This document shows, in pieces, positions 6,611 to 15,967 of a stretch of 64,000 nucleotides of DNA. Source of the DNA: Collinsella sp. (GTDB lineage Bacteria > Actinomycetota > Coriobacteriia > Coriobacteriales > Coriobacteriaceae); contig JAHYYJ010000001.1 in the NCBI GenBank assembly GCA_019425015.1, forward strand, positions 171,818-235,817. The letters run 5' to 3'. The number at the start of each line of letters is the position of its first letter. Within the stretch, counting starts at the first letter, position 1. The position numbers were made by a program, and so were the translations under genes. Below the pieces are notes generated by a model that saw nothing but the letters and a program-made list of their open reading frames with translations, did not search any database and was not told where the DNA came from.

Positions 6611-9433
6611 CTATTTGATGAGCACGCACTGCTGACGAACTTCGCTTTTATTAGCGTTATTAAAACAAGGGCCAATCAGGTTGCCAGGCAGAATTTGGTG
6701 CCACATCTTATTGTCATGGGAGTTATCTCCCCAGAAAAATCCAATATGGCAATCGATAGAACCATCTGTTTTAAAGAAAATTACATCGCCCTTCTTAGCC
6801 AATCCGCTATTCAACATATCGGCAACTGTATTGAAGTGATATACCTTACAGCCAGAGTCAATTGCATAACCATACCAGCGCCACGCATTGATATAGCCGC
6901 CGCCGCCGGGCCCCGCGCCCCACGGAGTATGGTTGTTGTTGGCTGCGACTGCATCAACGTTTACGCCGAGAGATTTAAATACATGGGCAACAAAACCAGT
7001 GCAGTTCATACCGGTGTAGCCCCCGGGCCCTGGAGCGCCGTTAGGATACAAGCAAGTCTGATATGAAAAGCCACTTGAATATCGAGTACCAAGATAATAG
7101 CCATTGTATTGATGGCTCGTCAGCCAATTAACAACGGTTATGCGCGGAATGCCAAATACAGTGTCATTCGTGCCCGTCGGCTTTACACTAACCAGGTCGT
7201 CTTCATCAAAAGGCGACCATACGCCATCGAGATAAGCCTGAACGACAAACTGATAGGTCTGTCCACCGTTTAGCCCTTCAACTCTATACGAATTGCCAGT
7301 ACAGTTGTATGTATAAGTTTTATAGCCACTATTCGTCTTTACCGCGATAGCATAACGCGTGGCGCCTGACACCTTGCTCCATGATAGATTTGCGCAAAGA
7401 TTCCCAGCTTTACCAGTTACACGAGGAGTAATTACACCATGTGGAACTGCGTCCACGAGCAGCGCATCACCGTAAGCAGACCAGGCTCCATCTACGTAAG
7501 ATTGCACAAGAAACCTGTGATTGCGTCCATTCGTAAGGCCGGAAACCGTATAGCTAGTGCTCAAACAATTAGTCGTGAACGTTACATATGAGCCATTCTT
7601 ATACTCTGCAATCGCGTATCGCGTTGCATTGGGAACAAAGTCCCAAGTAAGCTGTATTTTTCCATCGCCAGGACAAGTGGCCTTAACATTTTGAGGGGAA
7701 CGAACGTCCTCAAGAACGGCTTCACATAAATATGCGTCCGAGGAAGAGCTCCATCTTCCATTTACAAATGCTTGTACAAGGAAACGGTAAGTATTACCAG
7801 GATTCAAGCCGGAAACCAGATACGAGGAATCTTTGACATCAAGAGAATACGTCTTGTAGCTATTTCCAGTCTTAAGAGCAACCGCGTACCTCTCTGCTCC
7901 AGGAATCTGATTCCACGAAAGAACACAGGAGGTCGCCGTGGCTTTCTCTAGATGAGGCCTCGGAGCATTAGGATCTTCGGGAATAGCGGTAACAAGGTCC
8001 TTGCTCCCAAAAGGAGACCAGCGACCATCAATATTAGCCTGAACAATAAATGAATACATCTGGCCATTGGTAAGTCCATTAATGGTGAATTCGGTATTAA
8101 GACAGTCATAGGCTACAGTCTTGTATCCATTATTTGTTTTATATGCAATTGCATATCGTAATGCACCGGCAACTGGATTCCACTTAAGGCTCACCGTCCC
8201 ATCGCCAACAGCAGAAACGCTAACCTTAGGAGAAACAAGAGAGTACGGCATGCAGGTGATGTAATCAGTATCCTCAAGAGCGGTCAAACGATCGTAAATC
8301 TTCGCCCTAACATAGAACGTATATTCTTCACCGTTTTTCAAACCCTTGATTTCAACGCTAGTTTGATGGGATTTCAATCTATACGACTTACCGTTCGAAC
8401 ACGAAGCTACATATTGATTCGCGCCGGGCACGCGGCCCCACGACAGCTCGACGCTGCCGTCGCCGGCGGTCGCCGCGGGCGCGGGCTTGACGGTCCCCTC
8501 CGGCCTGCAGCGCACGAGGCTGGCGGGGCCGAAGGAGGACCAGCGGCCGTTCACGTAGGCCTGGACGAGGAAGTCGTGGTCGTAGCCGTTGGGCAGGTCG
8601 GTGGCGGTGTAGGACGTCCCGGTGAGGGACTTGGTGAAGGTGGCGTAGGTGCCGTTGGAGAAGGCCTCCGCAACGGCGTAGCGCTCGGCGCCCTCGACGG
8701 GCTCCCAGGTCAGGGTGACCTCGCCGTCGCCGGTCGCCTCCGCCCTGGGGGCGGGCGCCGACGGGTCGGAGGGCGTCGCGGAGACCAGATCGGAGTCGGA
8801 GAAGGAGGTCCACCTGCCGTAGACGCAGGCCTGCACCAGGAATCGGTAGCTCGTCCCGTTGGACAGCCCGGAGGCCTTGAAGGACTCACCGGAGCAGGAG
8901 GTCGTCAGCGTGCGGTAGCCGGACCCGTTCCGGTAGGCCACGGCGTACTTGGTGGCGCCGGGCACGCGGCCCCACGACAGCTCGACGCTGCCGTCGCCGG
9001 CGGTCGCCGCGGGCGCGGGCTTGACGGTCCCCTCCGGCCTGCAGCGCACGAGGCTGGCGGGGCCGAAGGAGGACCAGCGGCCGTTCACGTAGGCCTGGAC
9101 GAGGAAGTCGTGGTCGTAGCCGTTGGGCAGGTCGGTGGCGGTGTAGGACGTCCCGGTGAGGGACTTGGTGAAGGTGGCGTAGGTGCCGTTGGAGAAGGCC
9201 TCCGCAACGGCGTAGCGCTCGGCGCCCTCGACGGGCTCCCAGGTCAGGGTGACCTCGCCGTCGCCGGTCGCCTCCGCCCTGGGGGCGGGCGCCGACGGGT
9301 CGGAGGATGCAGCATAAGAAACAGATTCAGCACGCCTCACTATTCCTGTTGTCGAGTTTTCAGCAATCGCCGGAGTACATACAAGAAAGAAAATAGCAAC
9401 GGCAAGAGATAGCAGACATGAAATACGCTTCAT
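6611..9433 (-). CDS. Secreted cell-wall hydrolase: eight FnIII-type repeats plus NlpC/P60 or CHAP-like domain
   Basis: A 940-residue exported protein. Residues 1-25 are a signal peptide (MKRISCLLSLAVAIFF). About eight FnIII-like repeats of roughly 89 residues follow, each with the pattern GA-x-RYA(V/I)A ... NG-x-x-Y-x-F-x-VQA-x-V-x-GRWS. The C-terminal 190 residues form a papain-like peptidase: MNCTGFVAHVFK carries the likely catalytic Cys and DCHIGFFWG the His, as in NlpC/P60 or CHAP enzymes that cut peptidoglycan peptides. The start at 9433 has GGAGGG 6 bases upstream. The first four repeats are encoded by strikingly GC-rich DNA (8421-9306) with an internal exact duplication, while the rest is AT-rich. 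A fragment of the same catalytic domain lies at 17176-17305. Confidence 0.85.
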   Translation of the reverse strand: MKRISCLLSLAVAIFFLVCTPAIAENSTTGIVRRAESVSYAASSDPSAPAPRAEATGDGEVTLTWEPVEGAERYAVAEAFSNGTYATFTKSLTGTSYTATDLPNGYDHDFLVQAYVNGRWSSFGPASLVRCRPEGTVKPAPAATAGDGSVELSWGRVPGATKYAVAYRNGSGYRTLTTSCSGESFKASGLSNGTSYRFLVQACVYGRWTSFSDSDLVSATPSDPSAPAPRAEATGDGEVTLTWEPVEGAERYAVAEAFSNGTYATFTKSLTGTSYTATDLPNGYDHDFLVQAYVNGRWSSFGPASLVRCRPEGTVKPAPAATAGDGSVELSWGRVPGANQYVASCSNGKSYRLKSHQTSVEIKGLKNGEEYTFYVRAKIYDRLTALEDTDYITCMPYSLVSPKVSVSAVGDGTVSLKWNPVAGALRYAIAYKTNNGYKTVAYDCLNTEFTINGLTNGQMYSFIVQANIDGRWSPFGSKDLVTAIPEDPNAPRPHLEKATATSCVLSWNQIPGAERYAVALKTGNSYKTYSLDVKDSSYLVSGLNPGNTYRFLVQAFVNGRWSSSSDAYLCEAVLEDVRSPQNVKATCPGDGKIQLTWDFVPNATRYAIAEYKNGSYVTFTTNCLSTSYTVSGLTNGRNHRFLVQSYVDGAWSAYGDALLVDAVPHGVITPRVTGKAGNLCANLSWSKVSGATRYAIAVKTNSGYKTYTYNCTGNSYRVEGLNGGQTYQFVVQAYLDGVWSPFDEDDLVSVKPTGTNDTVFGIPRITVVNWLTSHQYNGYYLGTRYSSGFSYQTCLYPNGAPGPGGYTGMNCTGFVAHVFKSLGVNVDAVAANNNHTPWGAGPGGGGYINAWRWYGYAIDSGCKVYHFNTVADMLNSGLAKKGDVIFFKTDGSIDCHIGFFWGDNSHDNKMWHQILPGNLIGPCFNNANKSEVRQQCVLIK
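8421..9306 (-). repeat. 352-bp direct duplication of a GC-rich FnIII-repeat module
   Basis: Bases 8421-8772 and 8955-9306 read as the same sequence, offset by 534 bases (178 codons, two FnIII units). The duplicated stretch is very GC-rich with near-uniform G/C third positions, unlike the AT-rich codons on both sides. The left junction falls inside an FnIII domain: the GC-rich half ends at GRVPGA and AT-rich codons resume at NQYVASC. This points to recent in-frame recombination of a module from a high-GC homologue. Confidence 0.85.
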
Positions 9434-9567
9434 ATACGACCCTCCATGAGTAACAGTCCAATTAGATGGTAGCGAAAATACGAGATTCGATATGTATTAT
9501 TTCGGACCAATGGATGCTTTTTGTCGCAGACGGTTTCAAGCATTGTTAAATCGAAGTGATGTCAATA

Positions 9568-9985
9568 ATCGATCACCGACGACGGCGCGGAGTTCTCTGA
9601 CGAGGACGCGATCGCCGCGCTCGTCGGCGAGGGCCGGGCGAGACGAGGCTGTTCTACCGCGTCCCCCGCCGCAGCGACCAGAAGGGCGCCTGCGGGCGAA
9701 ACCACGTCGAGCCGAGGAAGCTGCCGCCCAAGGGCGCGGGGCTCAGGTTCGACCGGCTCTCGGCGGCCGAACCCGGCGCTCGCCATGTCGCACGTGAACT
9801 CGGAGCCCCGCGGCGCACTCGGCTTCTCGACGCCCGCGTGTGCCTTCAGGGCGATGCTCGGGGAGGACGCAGCTGCGCTGCTGCACGCCTGCGGCGTGGA
9901 GGACGTGCCCATCGGCGGGCTCGACCTGACGCCGGAGCTCATAGAGCGGGTGCGCGCAGAGAGGGGCGATGCCCCGCTGGCCTAG
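9568..9985 (+). pseudogene. IS30-family transposase remnant (C-terminal part, frameshifted)
   Basis: Only the 3' end of a DDE transposase survives, split over three frames. First frame: ITDDGAEFSDEDAIAAL, the second catalytic Asp region of IS30. Second frame: SDQKGACGRNHVEPRKLPPK, which carries the catalytic-Glu block in altered form. Third frame, from about 9770: MSHVNSEPRGALGFSTP, then RAMLGEDAAALL to the TAG at 9983. At least two frameshifts and the missing N-terminal half make it non-functional. It is GC-rich, unlike the flanking AT-rich DNA, so it was an insertion that has decayed. Confidence 0.75.
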
Positions 9986-10213
9986 CCTAAAGGCAAAAAG
10001 GAATAGACGGGCCGACCGTCCGGCTGAGTCTGGGAAGAGGCGCCGGGCGAAGGCCGGAGCATGGCCACCGGACCCATCGAAACACATCTCCGCTGTTCTT
10101 TCAACTTGGAAAACGGCGCCCCCGGGGCCCGTGAGGGGCCGCGGGGGCGTTCAGCTAGCTGCAGGAACGGGCTATCCGCTCAACGTGTTCGACTGAGATC
10201 GGAAATCAACCGT
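9986..10213. other. GC-rich tail of the dead insertion sequence, with a hairpin
   Basis: No gene. GC-rich DNA continues to about 10,200 and then switches to AT-rich, so this is probably the 3' untranslated tail of the IS30 remnant. A strong G/C hairpin occupies 10118-10148 (GCCCCCGGGGCCC, loop GTGA, complementary arm with one bulge). I could not identify a clean terminal inverted repeat. Confidence 0.45.
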
Positions 10214-10900
10214 CTAAATAGGACCCTTATCAGTCTTGCTTCGCATCAGGTTCACAAAACTGACAGCAGATTTACTGGCCTTATATAGCTGATCATCAGA
10301 TTTCTGAAGGTCATTCTCACTTAAAGAATCAAATTCAAGAACTTCTTGCCCGGCGTATATCAGCCAGCCGTTCTGCGCGAGAGATTCTTTCTCGACATCA
10401 TTGAGATGTATGTCACCACGTAAATCTAAAGAGCAAAGCGCTTGCAAATCAGTAGAAGGAGTATTTGCAACCAAACCAGCAAGCCTCAAATACTCGTTGT
10501 ATCCTATGCTTTCCTCAATGAAGGCCGAGAACAGCTTACTTAGATAATCCACCTTTCGTCTGTCTTCAACTTTATTGATCAAATTCAAGGTAGTTTCAAA
10601 ATTCTCGATCAACTTCTTCTCGTTCTTAGCAAAGAACGAACGACGCTGTTCGTCATCGACGGAATCCAGTCCGACAAGAAAGCGTTCAACCTTATTAAAA
10701 AAGAGCTGATCAGGGATTGAAGCCACCGCTTTGACGGCCTTGAAGAATGAAATGCCGTCCAACGTTTCATCAAACACGATGCTTACTGCATCCATCGGCA
10801 GCCCCAATGAATCTCCGATACTATTACAGTTTTCCAAAATAGTCACGATATTTGAAACAATAGATTCCATATCATAATGCGCTCGACTCAACTCATCCAT
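10214..10900 (-). CDS. Hypothetical protein, 228 aa
   Basis: I do not recognise this family. The frame is well formed: ATG at 10900 with AGGAG 7 bases upstream, and an AT-rich codon pattern like its neighbours. The protein is soluble, acidic and mostly helical, with no signal peptide or membrane segment. A central stretch (VEDRRKVDYLSKLFSAFIEE) looks amphipathic. Residues 150-215 alternate short helices and turns, possibly a small winged-helix-like fold; this is a guess. It lies in the decayed accessory region beside a DUF2971 protein and an Abi protein, so a mobile or defence-linked role is possible but unsupported. Confidence 0.55.
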   Translation of the reverse strand: MDELSRAHYDMESIVSNIVTILENCNSIGDSLGLPMDAVSIVFDETLDGISFFKAVKAVASIPDQLFFNKVERFLVGLDSVDDEQRRSFFAKNEKKLIENFETTLNLINKVEDRRKVDYLSKLFSAFIEESIGYNEYLRLAGLVANTPSTDLQALCSLDLRGDIHLNDVEKESLAQNGWLIYAGQEVLEFDSLSENDLQKSDDQLYKASKSAVSFVNLMRSKTDKGPI

Positions 10901-11300
10901 ACGCCGCTCCTATAAGTCCAAAAATTTATATCCATTAGATTTCACTAAAGATATGGTTTATTGAAAATCATCCATCCATCGGGGAGAGCCGCCAGCTTTG
11001 ACGCCCTACAGCCCTATGAATTAAATTCAAACAGATATAACACCACCAAAAACCAATAACGAGGCTAAACCTTCCACCGCACTCGCGGCTCTTGAGCGTA
11101 CTATGCCGGATCTTGGGATTGCTTCGCGCCGAAGCGAGAAGTACTCGCTCTCGGAGGATAGGTTTGCCCCAAGCCACGGATCAACCCAAATTATCTTTCG
11201 AAATGCCCCAGTAGATATAGCAATCGCCAACTCAGGAGTCTACTAGTACACGATTCAGCTGACAAACAAATGACTATACGGCACTATTAACGGATAACTA
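10901..11300. other. Gene-free stretch holding a glycosyltransferase remnant
   Basis: No intact gene. The middle (11071-11186) is a decayed copy of the 3' end of a glycosyltransferase gene, listed separately. The remainder is AT-rich sequence in which I see nothing recognisable. Confidence 0.5.
11071..11186 (-). pseudogene. Remnant of a GT2 gene 3' end (copy A)
   Basis: The minus strand reads DPWLGANLSSESEYFSL, nearly the last 17 residues of the intact glycosyltransferase at 18014-20500 (DPWLGPNLSAESEYFSL). The stop is lost here and the frame reads on. About 50 further bases downstream of the normal stop are also shared with copy B at 15481-15600 (both contain GCCGGATCTTG), so A and B come from a common ancestor that included 3' flanking DNA. 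Confidence 0.75.
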
Positions 11301-12278
11301 TCACTGTTCATCTACAGGAATATCCAGTTTATTCGCCGCACAAATGCAAAGCTCTTTATCCTCTTGAGTCATCCTGCTCCCAAGAATAACTCGCAACGGC
11401 TTGCATGAGCGTTGTACATAATTCATCTCAAGCTCATCTGGCTCTGGTACAAGACGGGCACGATATTCGTTCTCCCACTCAAACGCACTGCCCTTTCTGT
11501 AAATTGCCCGTAGATCACTAAGCATGTCATCACTGCTCACATTAAGACCAAGCATCCTAGCAGCAGTCCAAGCAATTTGAGGGTCGCAATTAAATGGTTT
11601 GTCATCATATAAAATTGGCAATACTTCAGTACGCATTCCGTTAGCAATATTACAATTGCGAATAGCTTCTCTGTCGTAAGCAAGAACGAAACCCGCTTGG
11701 CTTTCGGAATATACATTCCACATATTCGAATCGCTAGGATTGTCTGTTAGGCACAAAATGCGACAACAATTTCGGCAGCTATTCTGATGAACTGGAACAA
11801 CAAATCCTCCAACAAATAAGCGCAAGTTTTTAACAGCCGAGCGAAAAAGGCTAACTCTCCCCTCATCGGGTAGTATCTCAAACTCATCTATTCTTGCTGG
11901 ATTTAAAGGAACCCCCAGAACCCCTGAAACAAACGCAAGTCGTCTAAAATCAATTTGATTTATTATCTCTAACGCATGTTCATCATCATTGAGATAACTT
12001 TCGATTTCATCTATACCATTCCAGTTATAGATCGGTACCGAGTCGCGCTGATCACTGAAAACCCTTGGATGAGAAAATGTAACAGTCGCGTTTTCTAGGT
12101 CGGCAAAAGCGTATTCAGTTGGAGGTCGATAGCGGTAAAGCATTCGCGGGACGAGAGAAGTCGATAGATCTTCCAGCTCCTTCTCAGCGGAAACAATTGA
12201 AGCGCCATCGTTTTGCTTAGCAACGAGATTAGCAAGTGTCTCCCGATATGCTTCTTTCTGTGTCAAGCTTAGTACCAT
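11301..12278 (-). CDS. DUF2971-like protein
   Basis: A 325-residue protein resembling the DUF2971 family: YRYRPPTEYAFADLENATVTFSHPRVFSDQRD near the N-terminus, the central NMWNVYSESQAGFVLAYD, and WENEYRARLVP towards the C-terminus. The function of this family is not established; members are often found in accessory and phage-defence neighbourhoods. A cluster of cysteines (NSCRNCCRILC) may bind metal or be structural. The ATG at 12278 has only a weak SD. It is isolated in the decayed AT-rich region and looks intact. Confidence 0.65.
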   Translation of the reverse strand: MVLSLTQKEAYRETLANLVAKQNDGASIVSAEKELEDLSTSLVPRMLYRYRPPTEYAFADLENATVTFSHPRVFSDQRDSVPIYNWNGIDEIESYLNDDEHALEIINQIDFRRLAFVSGVLGVPLNPARIDEFEILPDEGRVSLFRSAVKNLRLFVGGFVVPVHQNSCRNCCRILCLTDNPSDSNMWNVYSESQAGFVLAYDREAIRNCNIANGMRTEVLPILYDDKPFNCDPQIAWTAARMLGLNVSSDDMLSDLRAIYRKGSAFEWENEYRARLVPEPDELEMNYVQRSCKPLRVILGSRMTQEDKELCICAANKLDIPVDEQ

Positions 12279-12462
12279 GCAATGTCGCTTCCCGATCTAG
12301 CTAAATTAGATGCAGTTGATTTTATCCAGTGCATAAAAACTGAATACACATACGAAGCAGAAGCCATGTCTATCAACTACCAAAAATGATTCCGATTGGA
12401 ACGTACCGGAAATCGTAAAAGCTGCCAACGGATATATCTATAATAGCCTGAGATGACTAGAG

Positions 12463-12650
12463 ATGAAAACATATAGCTATCAAGCAATCTTATCCTCCGA
12501 TGATGATACCAGCTATGACATCGAACTCCCCTCTCTGTCAGTTCGCTTTACCAATGACGGAGCGTCGCAGAGACTGCAGAAGCAGTCGAGTATGCAGAAA
12601 AGATTTATATGGGCGCGTCAATTAAAAAAGTCTCTGTTGAAGAAAGTTAA
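12463..12650 (+). pseudogene. HicB-like antitoxin, frameshifted
   Basis: The first 33 codons read MKTYSYQAILSSDDDTSYDI and continue as an N-terminal HicB-type fold. The frame then shifts near 12560 and resumes in another frame as AETAEAVEYAEKIYMGASIK, ending at the TAA at 12648. Joined, the two pieces give the short HicB partial RNase-H-like domain of about 60 residues, with the hallmark A-E-T-x-E-A-V-E-x-A helix. No HicA toxin is visible next to it. Probably a dead orphan antitoxin; programmed frameshifting cannot be excluded but nothing supports it. Confidence 0.6.
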
Positions 12651-13276
12651 TCCAACGACATTGCCGCCCCTTCCAGTAACCCCAGTACAGCTGCAAGGTG
12701 CCCCTAGGTCATCTCGCACATTCTTGTGGGTTCCGTCCGAAACTGTACCCCAAACGCGTCGAACCTATGACTGTCGGTGTGTCTTGTCAGCCCGGTCAAC
12801 GAGAACCAGTTAAGGAAGCGGTTGAGCATGCGCGAGCTCACCGCGCAGAACGGATTTCGATTCAGGCACACTCGCCTACACGGACTCCCCGCCCGAGCCA
12901 GCAACGGCATCGACCGGATAAACTACAAGGTCAGGCAAAGGGTGAGGTTCGCCAGCACCTACATCGATGGAAACTCGGCCCCATGCTCGTCACAGCAAGG
13001 TTCGTGCGCACCGTTGGGCACGAGCGGATAAAGAGGAGGTATCTGGAAATGACAAAGTCGGAAGAGACCGACGAACTGAAGACAAGAATAAGGGCTAGGG
13101 CATCGGACAGAGCGAGACTGGCTCAATCAATTATCGAAAGAATCTTGGTGGCACCTACAACCACTCGGAGAATTTAAGCATTTAAAATCACATTAATTTG
13201 AGCAAATGCAGTCATCAGGTCAGAAAAGTAACGCAGTAGCAATGCAAGCGCTGAATATGCAAGGAGCGAATCAAAA
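12651..13276. other. Decayed sequence without an intact gene
   Basis: About 600 bases of mixed composition between the HicB remnant and the next gene. 12,700-13,050 is GC-richer and broken in all frames. The piece YTDSPPEPATAS, in one frame near 12,880, resembles the end region of some actinobacterial transposases, but I cannot place it with confidence. An SD (AAGGAG at 13261) precedes the TTG start at 13277. Confidence 0.4.
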
Positions 13277-13801
13277 TTGAAAGATAAAAACACCACAATC
13301 CCCTTTGGAGCCGATGAAATTATGTACTCATTCCTCAAATCAAACGGTGCTCCCTTAACAGATAGCGAATTGAAAAGAATAAAACATGCTGAATCACTGA
13401 AGGATTTAATGGCCCTTGGCTATATTCGACATGAGCACTCAAACGTTTTCCTGACATTGCAAGGCAGAATGGCTCTTCGACAATTTGACGAAGAACATAA
13501 GAGTAAATCTAACAAAGAATCCGCAAACGTTTTCAGTATTATCATTAGTGTACTGGCAATTTTAGTATCTATGCTAAACACAGTTGCGGGATTAGTTAAA
13601 AACGACGCAAACGTCAATTATGCCTCAATCATTTTATTCACTAATATGCTTAGCGCACTTGAAGTACTGCTAATCGGATTTTTTGTCTCTGAAATTATAT
13701 TGCCCTCGGTAAAGTACTTTAGATTCCACCCTGTAGCTCGAGTCTTATTTGGAACGATGGCAGCGGTATTATTATATTTTATTGTTCAACGCTTTGGATA
13801 G
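13277..13801 (+). CDS. Hypothetical membrane protein with N-terminal winged-helix-like segment, 174 aa
   Basis: Starts at a TTG with AAGGAG 10 bases upstream. Residues 1-70 (LTDSELKRIKHAESLKDLMA ... VFLTLQGRMALRQF) look like a short winged-helix or phage-type DNA-binding segment. Three hydrophobic segments follow at about residues 84-106 (FSIIISVLAILVSMLNTVAG), 115-138 and 153-171. I do not recognise a family. Codon use is AT-rich like the neighbouring accessory genes and the frame is intact, so it is likely expressed. A membrane-anchored regulator or phage-response protein would fit the shape; this is speculation. Confidence 0.5.
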   Translation: MKDKNTTIPFGADEIMYSFLKSNGAPLTDSELKRIKHAESLKDLMALGYIRHEHSNVFLTLQGRMALRQFDEEHKSKSNKESANVFSIIISVLAILVSMLNTVAGLVKNDANVNYASIILFTNMLSALEVLLIGFFVSEIILPSVKYFRFHPVARVLFGTMAAVLLYFIVQRFG

Positions 13802-14471
13802 CAGATGGTACCCCATCCACCCTAAGCTGCGAAAGGCTTTCACGGACCTCAGCACATGGTACATCGCTTTTAGTGGTCGGGTCCAACCTCTCGTGGACCC
13901 TGTTGACCCGCAAAAGGTGAACGTACCAGCCGAGGTAGGCCTGCATTTTCTTGGGAAACGTTCTCGTAAAGCACCATGGGGAGTGTCTCAGCTACGAGCA
14001 GAGAGCTTTTCCATCCCCATGCGCTTCAGGCACAGGGTCGGCGACGTCGTGCATATGTGCGTGGCTGCCGAGTCCTCACTCCCTGATTAGCACATTGCGC
14101 ACGCGTTCATATACCCAACGAGCCTGGACCCGCTCTTTGAATATGGAGATGCTAATAATTATTTGCTAACTAATTTTTGTTTGAAGGAGGAGGTGGTCAA
14201 TTTAGAGATATTCATTTCCAAACTAATGTACCATCGCGTGGAGCCGACAGCATTTCCGCCAAAGGCGTGATGGGTTTCGTTTGCCGCGAATAATAAGTAA
14301 ATCGGCGCTCTTAGGAGCGTGCCCCCACTTCCTCTCAAGGAGAAAACATAATAATTGGGACGATTTCACAGGCGACAGACAACTAAGCCGTATCACAATT
14401 TGGTGACACGCATAAGGGTTACCGATATTATCAAACTAAAAATTGCCTCGATACCTAAGCAGATGAAGTAA
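13802..14471. other. Gene-free stretch, fragments only
   Basis: No intact gene. On the minus strand 13,830-13,960 reads KKMQAYLGWYVHLLRVNRVH, with weak resemblance to the C-terminus of an IS3/DDE transposase; upstream frames are broken. On the plus strand 14,180-14,290 has an SD-like GGAGGAGG and a short open piece (FRDIHFQTNVPSRGADS) ending in double stops. I see nothing else. Confidence 0.35.
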
Positions 14472-14975
14472 ATGATCGACTATCGAAAGCAATATACCCC
14501 TAGAGTTGAAACTATGCCCAAATACTTGGCTGGACGAGGCGAAATACCGCTATCAGCAGAACTCAAGTTGAAGGCATTATCCGAAGGATATCAAACCCAA
14601 CCCATGACGTTCTATGGATTGCTAGAAGTGGGTAGAACTGTTCTTCTTAATGCAATCGAATCCATTGCCGCAGAAAATGGCGTGCTTATGCGCCGTGTTG
14701 AAGTCGAAGAGAATAAGGGGCTCATCGGACCTCTTGCATCAACGTGCGGCTCGCTCACTCGATCTTTAAGCACTCGAGAGCTCATGAAGATAAGGCTAGT
14801 GAATGGCCGACGCAAAATAGCCGACGCAGCAAGCATCAAAGTGCTTACAAGGAGAGAACAACGATGCGCCCCGTTTTTATCGATTGCTGCCGCGCAACGA
14901 GACAAGCTAGTTTCAGCGACCCAAAAAACAAAACGATATAAACAGCACCACGGGAAAACGCTGCATTCAACCTAG
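14472..14975 (+). pseudogene. N-terminal part of an AAA-type ATP-binding protein, degraded
   Basis: The first 80 codons read like the start of the AAA_16-type ATPases common in Coriobacteriia: YTPRVETMPKYLAGRGEIP, then MTFYGLLEVGRTVLLNAIES in place of the expected Walker A (FYGLRGVGKTVLLN). Both the key Gly and the Walker Lys are replaced (E and R). After about residue 85 the sequence loses family resemblance. The matching C-terminal half lies at 17315-17803 on the opposite strand. It may still be translated, but ATP binding should be lost. Confidence 0.6.
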
Positions 14976-14984
14976 GAGATCGAC

Positions 14985-15430
14985 GTGTTAACGATTCATT
15001 ATGGGGACATGGATAACGTGATTTACAACACATCGGTCTATTTCGATAACGTATACTCTCCAGCGGTTTGAAGATTCTTTTGCCCAATGTGTCATTAAAT
15101 CTATCGACAAGGGCACTGTCGTCGGGCTCATGCCATAGACACTAAAATCTTGGGAATCATCCCACCTAAAAGCTATCGAGTGGCACCAAAACATTGCTCC
15201 CCATGTACTTTATGCCTCGAAACGTCTATAACGCCTCAAACTGTGGCGACAACTGCGCATATTGGATTCTGCGGATCGCAGCGCACCACGACCCGACGAT
15301 CAACCTTTACAATCTGATGGATTTTGGAAACGGCAAGTTCATGGCAACCGTTGCAAACACGGATGATGTCGTTCACACGATGTTCGACCTTGTCCCTATA
15401 GCCGCAAAATGCCTAAGGGAGAACTCCTGA
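14985..15430 (+). pseudogene. DUF4869-like gene, multiply frameshifted
   Basis: A GTG start at 14985 follows AGGAG. The first frame reads MLTIHYGDMDNVIYNTSVYF to a TGA near 15070. A second frame continues FEDSFAQCVIKSIDKGTVV, a third gives DTKILGIIPP, and the last from about 15200 reads MYFMPRNVYNASNCGDNCAY, then LMDFGNGKFMATVANTDDVV. Concatenated, they match my memory of DUF4869 proteins (GDMxxxIYNTSxYF, KSIDKxTV, NASNCGDNCA). Three or more frameshifts make it a pseudogene. Family function is unknown. Confidence 0.6.
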
Positions 15431-15967
15431 CGCACATTTTTGATATGACAAGAGCCGCTTGAACGAGGAGTACTTGAACCCCACCGCTCTTGCAGCTCTT
15501 GAGGATACTTTGCCGGATCTTGGAATTACTTCGCTCTAAAGCGAGAAGTACTCGCTCTCGGCAGATAGGTTCGACCCCAACCATGGATCACCGTTGAGGA
15601 AGAACTCCGGCGAGCGCTGCATGAACAGTGCCTGCTCGCGCTTCCAGCGGCGCAGTTTTTCCTCATTGGCCTCTTCCCTGCCGCGCGAGGTGAACTCGTA
15701 GTGGCACAGCTCGGCATAGGGCATTTGCCCTCCTCCAACAAAACACTGTCACTAACTTAGTCCACCAACCTCGCCATTTGTTAAGCAACAAGCGCGAGCG
15801 GTAGGTATTGATCTACAACCGTTGGGGATTGAAAAAATGCAGTAGCCGAAAACGTAATATCTTCCGATTGGCGCGGCATAAAAAAATAGAGGGCGTCCCA
15901 TAAAGAGAAGCCCCCTTGCAAAACGGCCGAACCGTTTTTCGAAGTGGAAATATTTTGCACCAGATGC
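15431..15967. other. Gene-free stretch holding glycosyltransferase remnant B
   Basis: No intact gene. 15481-15725 carries a decayed glycosyltransferase 3' end with flanking DNA (listed separately). From 15726 to the end of the Abi gene I see only AT-rich sequence without a recognisable feature. Confidence 0.45.
15536..15725 (-). pseudogene. Remnant of a GT2 gene 3' end (copy B)
   Basis: About 62 codons, from ELCHYEFTSRGREEANEEKL to NLSAESEYFSL and a TAG, closely match the last 60 residues of the glycosyltransferase at 18014-20500 with few substitutions (ALFMQRSPEFFLNGDPWLGS versus ALFTQRWPEFFLTGDPWLGP). The upstream catalytic part is absent. The DNA is high-GC like its parent, in contrast to the AT-rich DNA around it. 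Sequence 3' of the stop (15481-15535) is shared with copy A but not with the intact gene. Confidence 0.85.

Noticed and set aside
8421..9306. Direct repeats considered as a mobile element
   Set aside because: The duplication is in frame and coincides with FnIII units, so it is protein-repeat expansion, not an insertion.
8363..9412. Long plus-strand frame opposite the FnIII hydrolase (349 residues)
   Set aside because: Composition is extreme Gly/Val/Arg/Ala, it repeats in step with the sense FnIII duplication, and it has no SD. It is an antisense artefact of GC-rich DNA.
15536..15550. GCGAGAAGTACTCGC palindrome considered as a terminator or operator
   Set aside because: It is the coding end (SEYFSL) of the glycosyltransferase tail and appears only in copies of that gene.
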